Shown here piece by piece: positions 27,595 to 39,500 of a DNA stretch of 64,000 nt. The notes under the pieces are model-generated. The model did not search any database and was not told the origin of the DNA. It worked only from the letters and a program-made list of their open reading frames with translations. The position numbers and the translations under genes were made by a program. Source of the stretch: Saccharopolyspora shandongensis (lineage in GTDB: Bacteria > Actinomycetota > Actinomycetes > Mycobacteriales > Pseudonocardiaceae); NCBI RefSeq assembly GCF_900106995.1, contig NZ_FNOK01000023.1, forward strand, positions 62,001 to 126,000, in the 5' to 3' direction. Numbering within the stretch: the first letter of the stretch is position 1; the number at the start of each line of letters is the position of its first letter.

Positions 27595-27610
27595 GTGGGG
27601 GTTTTCCCGT
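27595..27610. promoter_or_regulatory. Conserved GGGG(T)TTTCCC element upstream of the YrhB/Imm35-like gene
   Basis: gtgggggttttcccgt lies 132 bases before the ATG at 27743. A copy with one mismatch sits at 59519-59534, upstream of the paralogous gene. The gap 27479-27742 and its counterpart also share GAGCTG(C/T)CGGACGAG and CCGAGGTGACG. A control site or transcript leader element is possible; its function is not shown. Confidence 0.4.
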
Positions 27611-27742
27611 ATGCCGTGTGCGGACAGGCGCGGAAGCCGGGGCCATGGCCCACGATGGGCATGCTCGACGGCTGTTCCAGCAGGGCGCGGCGGCCGGAGC
27701 GACCAGAGGCCGAGCTGCCGGACGAGACATACCGAGGTGACG

Positions 27743-29032
27743 ATGAGCGAGGACCCCGCCAACAGGGCAGCGCAGTGGCTGGAACGAACGTACGGGGGTC
27801 TGGTCACCCTCACCGATGATCAGCCCCTGCTCGACGGTGACCGGACCCAGCTGTTCGGCTGTGACTATGTGGGTGGCTCCGCAGAGCCGCTGCTGGCTGC
27901 CACGATCGCGGTGCCCAAGGACGGCGGGCAGCCGTTCCCGGTCTCCAACGCCGACCCGTTGGACGAGGAGCTGAACGCGGCGCTGGCGATGGACCTCAAC
28001 CCCGAGCCGTGGCGGTGGCGGGTCAACGCGCGCGGCTGCCTGGTCGCGACGGACGCCGCGGTGGACCGCCGGCCGGCTTCGGCGCTGCCGTGGGCACCGG
28101 CGGATGAGGCGCCCGGCTGGTGGGACCGGATGCTGGCCGCGCACTTCCCGGACGCCGAGGTGTTCACCGCGTCCACGTGGGCGGACGTGACATCGACACT
28201 GCTGGAGGGCGGTCCGGGCACGCGCACCGCGGTGTGGCTGCGTCGGCAGCTGTCCGGAGCCGAGCTCACCGGCCACCTGCTGTACGGCTTCCAGGATGAG
28301 AAGCAGGCGGTTTTCCTGGACGGGCAGCGGGGTTCGCTGGCCCGGCTGGACGACGACGAGATCGGTCAGCTCGTGGTCGCGCGGTTTTTCCGCCCGGTGG
28401 TGACCGAATCGGCGAACTTCACGGTTCCCTGGGAGGCACCGGCGCCGAACTTGCAGGCCGCGCTGGACAAGGCGACCAGCTGGCTGGAGCACACCTACCC
28501 GGAGCCGGTCGTCGTCCTAGGGCCCGGCGACGAAGACGAAACCGAACGCGGCTGGCTGTTCGCGTGCACCACGCAGCGGTTCCTGGATACCGGCGAGTGG
28601 CAGGACCAGATGCTGGACGCCGCGTTGGTGGTGCCCAAGGAAGCAGGCCAGGCACCGTTCGGGCTGCCCAACAACGACCCGTGGTCCTACATGTCCGGAT
28701 GGGATGCCGGACGAGACGGGATCGGCCGGCCCCCGGCGCCAGGGGCGGCCGCCTGGTACGCGCCGACGATGCGCGAGCTGGGCACCCCGCTGAGCTCCAC
28801 CGAGCACCGCAGCTGGGGCGAGGCACTGACGGAGATGGCCGACACGCCGCAGGATTCGCGGGCGCTGGTGTGGATCCGCCGCCAGGACGCGCGCGGTCGG
28901 GAAACCGTCGGCAACCTCCTGGTCGCGGTCAACGAGGGCGGCGAGATCCGGCTGGTCGACTCGATGGCGGAGGACGGCCTGCCCACCTTCGACCAGGAGC
29001 CGTTGGCGGTGCACGTCATCCGCTACCGGTGA
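27743..29032 (+). CDS. Double YrhB/Imm35-like protein, candidate immunity protein
   Basis: 429 residues starting at ATG 27743 with GAGGTGACG just upstream; longer starts read into non-conserved leader. It contains two copies of a YrhB/Imm35-type domain. The first (residues 8-80) has AAQWLERTYGG, LFGCDY, AVPKDG, PFPVSNADPL. The second (240-320) has ATSWLEHTY, WLFACTT, LVVPKEAG, PFGLPNNDPW. The linker and C-terminus carry related segments ending VHVIRY. Imm35 proteins are predicted immunity partners of polymorphic toxins. Position after giant 1 and the SseB-like gene makes it the best candidate to protect against one of giant 1's modules (inference). Confidence 0.72.
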   Translation: MSEDPANRAAQWLERTYGGLVTLTDDQPLLDGDRTQLFGCDYVGGSAEPLLAATIAVPKDGGQPFPVSNADPLDEELNAALAMDLNPEPWRWRVNARGCLVATDAAVDRRPASALPWAPADEAPGWWDRMLAAHFPDAEVFTASTWADVTSTLLEGGPGTRTAVWLRRQLSGAELTGHLLYGFQDEKQAVFLDGQRGSLARLDDDEIGQLVVARFFRPVVTESANFTVPWEAPAPNLQAALDKATSWLEHTYPEPVVVLGPGDEDETERGWLFACTTQRFLDTGEWQDQMLDAALVVPKEAGQAPFGLPNNDPWSYMSGWDAGRDGIGRPPAPGAAAWYAPTMRELGTPLSSTEHRSWGEALTEMADTPQDSRALVWIRRQDARGRETVGNLLVAVNEGGEIRLVDSMAEDGLPTFDQEPLAVHVIRYR

Positions 29033-29069
29033 GGCCCGGGGAACGCGGGTCGTACCGGTCCAACCCCTA

Positions 29070-29234
29070 TCGGCGTTCACCGCGTCGGGACGGCCGCCGT
29101 CGAAGCACAATGGCGGTGCCGGTGATGTAGGAGGTGTGGGGGCGCCCGCAGAATGTCGTGGCCGCACCGAATTCCGTTGGTTCGCCGTAGCGCCCGGCCG
29201 GGATCGCAGCCGCCGAGGCCGCTCGTCGCTGACT
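29070..29234 (-). pseudogene. Relic of the C-terminus of a short-chain dehydrogenase/reductase
   Basis: The minus strand reads IPAGRYGEPTEFGAA, then SYITGTAIV, the characteristic C-terminal sequence of SDR oxidoreductases, with no upstream Rossmann part and a scrambled final strand. It marks foreign or displaced DNA between the two toxin cassettes. From 29235 to 29467 I see nothing recognisable. Confidence 0.6.
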
Positions 29235-29467
29235 GGCGGTGGCTGCGCTCGTTCGCCGGATTCCGTTGAGAGGAGCGAAGTGATGGGAGGCTACCCGTTC
29301 CGTGGCAGCTCGGGGGTGCGATTCCGCCGGGCCGCCCGACGAGGATCGACCTGCGCTGAAGCACATTGAGCTGCACTTGACCGTCCACAACGGAATCGCC
29401 CTGTCCTGGTGGATCTCCACCACCGCAGTTCGGGGCGTTGGTGGGTCACCATTCGCTGCGCGACGGT

Positions 29468-29527
29468 CGGGTGTACATGGAATTTCCGCGTGACGGGGGA
29501 CCGAGTTTCTTCCGCTTCCGCAGGTAG
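29468..29527 (+). pseudogene. Relic of the 3' end of the EspC-like gene
   Basis: Reads RVYMEFPRDGGPSFFRFRR-stop, matching the last 19 residues of the protein at 1567-2532. The following spacer up to giant 2 also matches the spacer before giant 1. It fixes the left edge of the duplicated segment. Confidence 0.85.
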
Positions 29528-29594
29528 TCGTGCGGCCTGGTTGTGAGGTGGCGTGGCCGGCGGTATGAGTTCGAATCGGATGGTGTGGTGAGCG

Positions 29595-30500
29595 ATGGGT
29601 GAGATCCAGATTCCTGAGGATGGGTTCTGGGCGCCTATTTACTATTCGATGTACGTGCTGGTCGGTAATAAGCCGCCGAAGGTGATTTCGAATGACATGT
29701 ACGCGTTGGCCCGGGAGGCGCGGGAGAACGCGGATGCTTATGTGGCGATCACGAACAACGTTGCCGCGTTGTCCTCTGGTGTGTGGGCGAATCTGGAGGG
29801 TGAGACGGCGAATGCGTTCGGCGATCATATTAAGGGGTTGACTCAGCCGGTTCAGGCGCAGGCGGCTGCGATGCGGTATACGGCTGATTTGGTGGACAAG
29901 TTCGGGTTGAACGGGGAGGAGGCCGAGTACGAGATCCTTATCGCGCTGGCGTTTTTCGCGTCGACGATCGCTTCGCTGTACATGATGGGGCCGCCGGGGT
30001 GGGCGATGGTTCCGGAGTGGATTTCGGCTGGACGTCAGTTCATCACTGAGATCATTGCGGTGGCGAAGCAGCAGGCGAAGTTGCTGTCGTCGTATTTGCA
30101 GTTGGGGTGGCAGGGCGTTCATGAGTTCGCTCAGGAGATGTTCGAGGCGTTCTTGCCTCAGGCGTTCACGACGGGGAACGGTAACCGCAGGCACGGTTGG
30201 GATGTCGATGACATGCTCATCGAGGGTGCTGTCGGGGGCTGGGCCGGGATCAATGGTTCGTTGTTGCATCGTCTGGCGAGGATGAACAAGCACACGGACA
30301 ACTTCGTGCGCAAGCCGCTGGGGGCGGGGCAGCTGGATGCTGCTTCGGAGATGCCGGCCGAGGGCATTGTGATCACGGCGATCGGCGGCGATTTCGACGC
30401 GTTCGGGACTTATATTTCGAGTGTTTCGATGGGCTCGATGGAGAAGGACGCGCATAACAGGGCGGTGGAGAGGCAGAACAACCGGAACAAGAACAATTCG
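29595..30500 (+). other. Giant 2 N-terminal WXG100/CpnT-like export domain
   Basis: Residues 1-302, nearly identical to giant 1 in both protein and DNA, including silent sites, so the copy is recent or kept alike by gene conversion. Export role as for giant 1. Confidence 0.7.
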
Positions 30501-33500
30501 CCGGCCGGGGGCTCGAACCAGCCGCCGCCGCCGGCCTACAACCCGGACGGTAAGGGCCTGCCTGGCGACACGGAAACTCCCGGCGGAGGACCGGATTCGA
30601 AGGTGCCGCCTGTTGGGTCGGATTCGAAGGTGCCGCCTGTTGGGTCGGATTCGAAGGTGCCGCCTGTCGGGTCTGATTCGAAGGTGCCGCCCGTTGGGTC
30701 GGATTCGAAAGTACCTGTGGATTCCCCGGCTGGGAAGCCTTCCGATGTTCCGCCGCCTCCGTACTCGCCGCGTGGTGAGGCGCCGCCGTCCAATGAGGTG
30801 TCGGGGAACGAACAGCCCCCGCCTGCCTACCAGCCCCCGGGCGAGGAACCGCCGCCCGCGTACCAGCCCCCCGCGGCGGAGCAGCCTGCGGGCTCCCCGC
30901 CGCCCGCTTCGGTGCCCCCGCCTGTGGGTGTTTCGCCCGTGGTGTCTCCGCCGCCTGCGTCGGCGCCTCCCGCTGGGTCTCCGCCACCCGGTTCGGCTCC
31001 GCCGCCCGCAGGCGTCTCGCCTGTGGGGTCTCCACCGCCTGGTTCGGTCCCGCCGCCTGTGTCGGCTCCGCCGGTGGGGTCTCCGCCGCCGGGTGTCGGC
31101 GGGGAAGCGTCGCCGCCTGTGGGTATCGAGACCGGGCCGGTTTCGGTGGAGCAACCGGCCGGACAGCCGCCGGTTTCTGGTGGGCCGCAGGACGTCGGTT
31201 CGGGTAAGGGCTTGCCCGGTTTCGATACGACGACGCCGCCCGGAGTCGCGCCGCAGGGCGTGGGTCCGGCCGTCGGTGACCAGAATCCCCAGGCCCAGCA
31301 ACCGTCCGCGGAGCAGCCGCCGGTGCGGCATACGCCCGTCGAGCAGCCGCCGAACCAGCAGTTGCCGGGGCTGCAGTCGCCGAATCAGCAGGTTCCGGGG
31401 CAGCAGTCGCCGGAATTGTCGACGTCTGGTCAGCAGAACGCTGGTCAGCGTGGCCTTGACCCGAACCCGGCGTCGCTTGAGCGCGATCAGCCGCGAGTGG
31501 ACCAGCGGGAGCAGGACGGAAACGCGTCTGCGCAGCTCCGCCCGGCCGGTCAGCAGGCTGGGCCGGGGCAATCGTCGGGGACGCCGAGCGTCACGCCCAC
31601 GACGTCTGGTCAGAGCAGTAACTCGCAAGTGCCTTCGAATCCCGTCGGCACGCCGAGCACCTCGACCCAGGACGTGTCCCGGGACAAGTCCGGCCAGCCG
31701 GCCATCGGTCATCAGGACGGCCCGTCTCGGCCTTCGGCGCAGCTGTCCTACGAATCGCCGACGGATGAGACGTCGACCGGGAACCAACCCCTGACCCAGC
31801 GCGACGCGCCGTCCACTGTGCCCTCCGGCAGTGATCAGAAGACGAGTTCGACGACGTCCGGCAGGGCCGGGGCGTCGAAGAGCGGTGGTGAGCCGCGGTT
31901 GCAGGTGGCGCCGGAACAGCCGGTGGTGCCGGTGGAAGGCCCGCCCGTTGATGACGAAGGTTATGTGAGCGGGGACGAGTCCAGCGACGACGGGAACGCG
32001 TCGTTCGTCCAGGATGCCCCGGTGTCGGTCGCGGACCAGCCGGCGGGTGCTGTTCCGGTGGTGGCGCCGGTGAAGGACTCGTTCGTCGATGAAGGTTATG
32101 AAAGTGGGGACGAGTCCGATCCCGACGTAGATGTCCAGAGCCCGTCGGAGACTCCGGCCGAGACGGCTTCGCGCGATCTGTCCGAGTTCGAGCACTGGCA
32201 GGGCCCGCTGCCCCAGGTGGTGTCGCTGGAAAGCTTCCCGAACGATGTCGCCGCGGAAGCGTTCATGCGGCGGGAGTTCCCCGAGGCCGGCAAGGTGAAC
32301 CGGGCGCCGGAGGGCAACACCGATCCCACGCTGGCGGATGATGCGCCTGGGCGCCGGATCAACTGTGGCGTTGCCACGATTCAGGAATTCCGCAGCAGGA
32401 AGCACGGCCGGCAGTTCCACGCCGGCCCGGTTTCCCAGGAAATGTCGCTGCGCGAGATGCACGACTACTTCGGCGCGCGGCTCAAGGAGCAGAAGGGCGG
32501 TCCGTCCACTCTCGACAAGACCATTCTGGACACCTGGGATCCTGGTGCGCAGGGAGTCGTGTACATCAGGTCTCCCAAGGGCAAGGGGCACTTCTTCTTC
32601 GCGGAGAAGAACGACGCAGGCCGGGTGACCTATGTCGATTCCGAGGATCAGAGAGGGCGTCCGGCTTTCCTGCCGCAGGATCCCGACAACAGGATCCTTT
32701 TGCTGTCGATCCCGCCGGGGCACTCCGCCGGCCCGCTCAAGACCGCGTCCCCAGTCGTCGGCGACGCAGGTCCCGCACCGGCTGCCACCGACATCGATGA
32801 TTCTTTGACCGGCGGGGCTGGGGAGGAGTTCTCCCGCCCGGAGGGTGCGGAGCGGCTGGGGGACTTCCACGTCAGCCGTCAGGACGGTCAGCGGCACAGC
32901 ATCGGCGACGCCACGGTCAACCAGCAGGTTTCTTCGGGGCGGCGGCGTTTCGATCCGCCGGAGGAGCGGCTGGCGTACTACCTCGCCGCTGTGGAGGGCG
33001 GTGAGCGCGAGACCATGCACGCGCGCCGGTCCGTGGCGCTTGCCGAGTTCGGCCGGCCCATCCCCAGTCCGAAGCTGGTCGACGTGGACGAGCGGACCGC
33101 CGACTACCGGCCGCATCCCACGAAACCGGAGAGCGAGGCCCCGGAGTCCGGGGGGCATTTCCACAATCTCTACGGGCGGGATGACGCGGGCAGTGTCGCC
33201 GTGATGATGGAGAACTACCGGGCCAGGGGGGAGAGGTACACCGCCAGCGAGGCGTTCATCCATCAGTGGTCGAAGGCGGAGGCGCTGTTCAATGGGGTGA
33301 CCAAGGCGAGGGAGATCGACAAGCGGGCTCCGAAGCTGTTCGGCAGGACGACGACACCCGAGGACGTTCCGGATCGGCTTCCGGACACCATCTTCCGGCA
33401 GAATATCTCCGGCACGGCGGCGAAGGAAGTCTTCGGCAACTTGCTGGCCGGCGGGAGCGGTGTGGACTTCGATGCCCACGATGATGTCCACGCCGAGGTC

Positions 33501-36500
33501 ATGAAGACGGTGAACGGCAAGTCCACGAAGAACATCGTGGACACGTTCAACGAGTTGAAACAGCTGCCCGAGGACCAGAAGTTCCACATCTCGGGTGGTG
33601 GTGTCAGGCGGGACGGCTCGGGCGGCTTCCAGTTGCGGTTCGACATCAGCAGGGTTCATGCCGGGACCGTCCGGCAATCCCCGCGCGGGGACAAGGCGCG
33701 GATTGTCCAGGGCGACCACGCTCGGCGTGAGCCGAGCCATTGGGGTGGCGCGTCGTCGTCGGTGAAGCTCGACGACAACGCGGCCCGCGGCACTGAGCAG
33801 GCTCCGGTTGGGGAGCAGGCCAAGCCGACGGTCGACGCGTTGATGTCGTTGGACGCGCGCGACGTGCTGGGCCAGCAGAGCCCGTCGGAGGCTCCGGCCG
33901 AGAATCCGCAGGGTAGGAGCGGCTTTGCTGGTGCCCCGCCGAACACCGGCCACCAATCCGCGGCGACGGACTCCTTGACCAAGGCGAAGGAGATCATCGA
34001 CGGCTACCTCGACGTAATCGCGGATGTGACGGGCAAGAAGCGGCTCGGCGCCGACCTTCTCCTGGCGAAATGGCTGAACAAGAAACCAGCAGACATGAGC
34101 CGGGAGGAGCGGGGCGTTGCCCAGTTGCTCTCCCGCGCGTATGGCGGTGGACCTCGTCCGGCGGCGGACGCCGGACAGGTGGACGCGGCGGTGCACATCC
34201 TCAAGGGGATGGAGCAGGAACTCGCCGTCCGGAAGATCACCGCCACGGCGTTCGCGGATTCGTGGAGCGCGCTCGGGAATTCGGTGCGCTTCGGGACCGA
34301 GTTCACCTTCAAGCAGGAGAGCATCAACGGGCTCGTCGTCACCTCCCCGCCGACGGACAAGGAAGGGAAGAAGCTCCAGGAGCAGATCTCGAAGAAGGCC
34401 GCGCGCTTGATCAACGACTGGGCCAAGCGCGTGGAAGCGGACGCCCGCACCCTCAAGGGCCAGGGCATCGACTTGGAGGTGGAGACTTCCAGCGACGGCA
34501 GGAAGTTCACCTACACCAAGGACGGCGAGACCTGGTGGTGGGCGGTGAGCCTGGACGACGGCTGCCTGGAGACGAAGACGAAGCCCGTCCCGGCGGCTGC
34601 GTTCGAGCGGGGCTGGATCGCCACGATCGTCGACAACGACATCTTCAAACAGGCCAAGGGCTTGGGCTTCGAGATCGACAAGTCCGTGCACGGCGGCGGC
34701 GGGCATCTGTCGGTCGATGCGAATACCGCGTTCGGTGGCAGCCCGGAGCTGTTCCTGACCACGATCAAGAGCCTCCAGGACGGGCACCGGGACTGGAAGG
34801 AAGCGTTCCAGAACGCCGAAGACCTGGCGAACTCGCCCTGGCTGAGCGATTTCCCCCCGCCGGCCGGCAAGAGCGGCAGCAATGCGCTGGAAGCGTTCGG
34901 GACCGAAATCCAGGGATTGATGGCGAAGGTCCGCACCGGGCACCTCGACATCCCGGCCGCGACCGCTGCGATCAACGAGTTCAACGCGAGCCTGACCAAC
35001 CCGGCGTTGGATCACCTCAACATCAGCGACGCCGCCAAGGCCAACATCCGCAGCGCTCCCTCGCACTACCAGGCGATCAACGTTGAGCACATGACGGATC
35101 GCGACCTCGGCAGCCGGAGGCTTGAGCTGAGGGACATCCCCGCGCAGGACGGCCGCGCGGAGCTGCTGAAGCAGTTCCGCTACGTCCTCGACCGGATCCA
35201 GGCCGTCCGCGGCGAGGTCCGCGCCGAGCAGCAGGACCGCATCAGCGAGCTTCGAGACCGCAAGGCCGGGCCGGGTTCCACGACAGGGGGCCGGCCGGAG
35301 GGAACGACCAGGGCTGGGCGTCCCACCGGTTTCGGTGGTGCGTCGTCGGTGTCGGTGGGTGCGGCGTCGGTGCGGCCGGGTGTGGTGTCGGCGGAGTCGT
35401 TCGAGGGTGATCCGGCCGGCGAGGCTGCGTATGTGCGTGAGAATTTCGGGGGTATGGAGGGGATCAACCGGGACAAGTATGTCGCGGGTGTTGCGGGGCA
35501 TGAGACGAATTGCCTGCCGTCGTCGGTTCAGGCGTTGAACCGGGAGATGCATCCGGATCGGGCGGCGGAGTTCGTGGCCGGTCCGAGTGGTGTGGTGCAT
35601 CGGGATGAGGTGTCGAAGACGGGCCTGCCGCCGATGGCGAAGCAGGACCGGGGTTATGACGATGTGACGGATTTCGTGGCGGGCAAGGACGCCGATGGCG
35701 CGTATGGCCTGGTATATGCGGATTTCGGCGACGGGGAAGGGCATTTCTTCACCGTGCACAAGCGCGGTGGGGATGTGGTGTTCTACGACGCCGAGGCGCA
35801 TTCGCTTGTGCGGTTGGGTTCTCCGGTGGAGGTGTGGTTCTCGCCGGTGACCTCGGACAAGGTCCTGACCCCGGTGTACACACCGTTCGACAGCGACCAG
35901 GATTCCGACGACGAGTTCTTCGACGCCCGGTCGACGCCGGCCGAGGATTCCGAATCGGCTCCGGTCAGCTCGGAGGTCAGGCAACCGTCCGGTTTGGGCG
36001 GTGGTTCGCGGCGTTACCGGGGCGAGGATGACGCAGGGCGCCCGGTCAAGTTCGGGCGTGATGAAGTGGCGGTGACGGGGATCGATGCAGGCGAGATGAA
36101 GCTGGTCTCCGCGCTGCCGGACATCGGTCTTGCCAACAAGGTGAAGCGCTGGGTGCGAGGTGTCCGCGACGCCACGTTCACCGTGGTGCGTACGTTGCCC
36201 GGCGAATCAGCGGCCAAGGCCGTGGAGAACAGCCCGGCTCGTAACGGCGAAGTGACCATGAAATTCCACGGTGCGGTGGTTCTGGCGGTCAACGCCCGGG
36301 GGGACGGCAGGTACGCGCTGCCCGTCCGCACCGATAGCGGGGAACTCCGGGTCTGGGTGGATGCGAAGACTGCTGCGCAGGCGCTCGTGGCCCATTCGAA
36401 GAGCATCCGCCGAGCCAACTCCGTGCTACTGCTGCTATCGGGACCCTATTCGCCCGATGCCCCGGTGAAACTCGGTCGAGAGCTGGCCGCTGCCGAGCCT

Positions 36501-39500
36501 GAACTCTTGGTGAACACCGGTGACGGCCCGATGGAACTGCAACGCGGTGGACGCCTGGTCGTGCTGGACAACGGCGGAATGCTGACCTTCCGTGGCACCA
36601 CGGACATCGCTTATGGCACGACCCGCTTCTCGCGGGCCGAGATCGACGAAATCAATGGACGGTCAACGGTTCGGCCGGAACGGGAGACCCGGCCTCGCGC
36701 GGATTCCCGTCCGTACGATCGGCCCGCTCCCCAGCCCGTACCCAGGCCGGAGCCGGAGTTCCGGCCTAGCGCGGATTCCCGTCCGTACGATCGGCCCGCT
36801 CCCCGGCCCGCGCCCCAGCCGGCTGCGCCCGAGTTGTACCCCGGACTGAATGATTCCAACCGTTCCGTCACTTTCGCTCGAGAAGATGCGAAGTTCGGCT
36901 CGCTGCGCGACGCGGACGGGCGGCGTGGTTTCGAGTTGCTGGCGGATCCGGCGGAAAGGACGAAGTTCCGCGATTGGGCCAAGGGCATCCGGGGCCCGAT
37001 CCGCGTGGTGCGCACCATGCCCGGTGAATCGGTCAGCCAAGCAAGGCTCATGAACGGGCCCCGGCCCAACAGCGAGATCGCAGACTCTCCCTTCGCTAAC
37101 TCACTGGTCCTCGCGGTCCGTCCCGTCAGACACGGGTTCATGATCCCGGTCGACCCCGCCAGAGGCACCACCGAGATCTGGGTCACCGGAACCACGTTGG
37201 CGAACTTCCTCGCCGATTCCGAACGGGTCCATGAAGCCATTCGGCTCCGGGGATTCGATTCGCTGTTGCTGCCGGTGCACGGTGCCTCGCAAGCAAGCGG
37301 CGTCAGGGACCTGACCGCTCGCTTGCACTGGCGCGGGCTTCCGTTGCGGGTGTTCACCGCGGACACCGAGATGGGGCTGGCGTCTGGTGGACGCATCGGG
37401 GCCAGGGACAACGGAAATTGGCAGGGCTATTACGACCAGGCGACTCCGTCCAACACCGGCACGGGGCCGGAGGTCCTGTCCTACTTCTGGGCGGAAGGCG
37501 GTTACTCGACCGCCGAACTGCGCGACGAGATTCGCCGGCGTGAAGCGAACCACTCGGAGCCGCGCCCGCGCCCGGACGCACCCGGTGCGCGACCGACCGC
37601 GTCTGGCTCGCGGCCGAGCACATCCGACGCGCGACCGGCTCCGGAGAGCCCGCCGACGGACCCCTACGAGGTGCTGGGTGTCGAGCGTGGTGCGCCGTTG
37701 CACCGGATTGAGCGGGCGTTCGAGCGGCTGCGATTGGCGGGTCTCTCGGACGCTGAATGGCGGCGGATCGAAGAGGCATTCGCCAAGATCAACAAGAATC
37801 CGCCGCGCGATCCCTACGAAGTGCTGGGTGTCGAGCAAGATGCGCCGTTGCACCGGATCGAGCGGGCGTTCGAGCGGCTGCGATTGACGAATCTCTCCGC
37901 CGCGGAGCGCCAGGACGTCGACGATGCGTACGCCAAGCTGACCGAGCGTGCCTACGGCGGCCAGAGCGAGGAGTCCTCCGGCGCGCAGCCGCGTCCCGAG
38001 TCGACCTCCCGGCCCACCGGTCAGCCGCCGAAACCCGAGCGGAAGTCCAAGCCGGAACGGAAGCCGGAATCGAAGACCAAGGCGGAGTCGAAGCCTAAGC
38101 CGAAGCCCACCGGGCGGCCCGAGAAGGAGGCGCCTCGCCCCGAGGCGGGGACGTCGCGGCCCGGCCCGGCCGGGTCGAGTTCTGAGCCGAAGCCATCGGG
38201 CCGGAGCGAGCAGGCCGGGTCTCGCCCGGGTGCGGAGTCGTCGCCTGGGCAGGAGGCGCCGGGGACAGGTCAGCAGCCGGGACAGCAGGACGGGCCGAAG
38301 CAGTCGTTCGCGGATCCGGAGAAGTACTACGACGTGCTGGGTGTCGATCGGGACGCGCAAGCCGCCGATATCAAGAAGGCGTACCGGAAGCTGGCCGTGA
38401 AGTGGCATCCGGACAAGAACAAGGCCCCTGAGGCCGCGGACAACTTCAAAATGATCAATGACGCCAACGAGGTCTTGTCAGATCAACAGAAGCGGCAGAG
38501 GTACGACGACAAGCTCAAACTGGACGAGCTGCGGGCGAAGTTCCAGCGGACGCACCCGCAGTCGAATCCGTGGGATTTCCCGGCGCCGGGGCCGAGCGAT
38601 TGGGGTGTCCCGCGCCGCCCCACCGCCCCGGGGAGTGGCGGGAACTATCGCAGCGACGGCACGTCCCGCCATCGCCGGCACAGCCGGGGACCGAGTTGGT
38701 TCGGTTTCGGTGGTGCGTCGTCGGTGCGGCCGGGTGTGGTGTCGGCGGAGTATGTGCAAGAGCATCAAGAGCTTCTCGAACTCATGCGCGGGGTGAACAA
38801 GGACAACTTCGATGGCGATGTCGACGGCGATCTGGGGTATCGGACGAATTGTGCTGCGGCGACGATTCAGCTCTTGAACCGGTTGGCGCATCCTGATCGG
38901 GCCAGGGAATTCGTGGCCGGGCCGAGTGGGAAGGTGCATCGGGATCGGATCGAGGGTTCGGGTCTGAGGTATGTGGGCGAGTTCTCGGGAGTTGCCGATG
39001 TCGAGGAATATGTGTCACGCCTGGAGCGCGGCGCGTCCGGCATGGTGCTCGCGTATTACCCTGACGGTGGCCATTATTTCGCGGCTGTCAAGAAAGATCG
39101 CCCCATTTTCCTGAATGCTCAGGAGGAGAGCCAGCAGATCTGGGGTTCTCCGTCGAAGGTGGAGTTCTGGGAGGCTCCCCGGGGTGTGGTGCTGACACCG
39201 ATGTACTCGCCGGTCGGCATGCGCTCGGCGGCCGAACGAATGGCGGAGCCCGATTCGGTTCCTGACAGCCGGGGCGGGAACGCGCATCAGCCCAGCCTGA
39301 CGCCTGGCGAGGCCGCCGTCCTTTCCGACTCGGTCCCGGAAAGCGAGTGGTGGCGGTTCTACATCAACCCCAAGGACCACGAGGCGGCAATCGAACGATT
39401 CCCGGACAACCCGGGCGTCTACTACGACCGGGACAGGTCCCCTGGTTTCCAGGAGACGATGCTCGCGGCGTACCGGGACGTGCTGGACACCCGCAACGGG

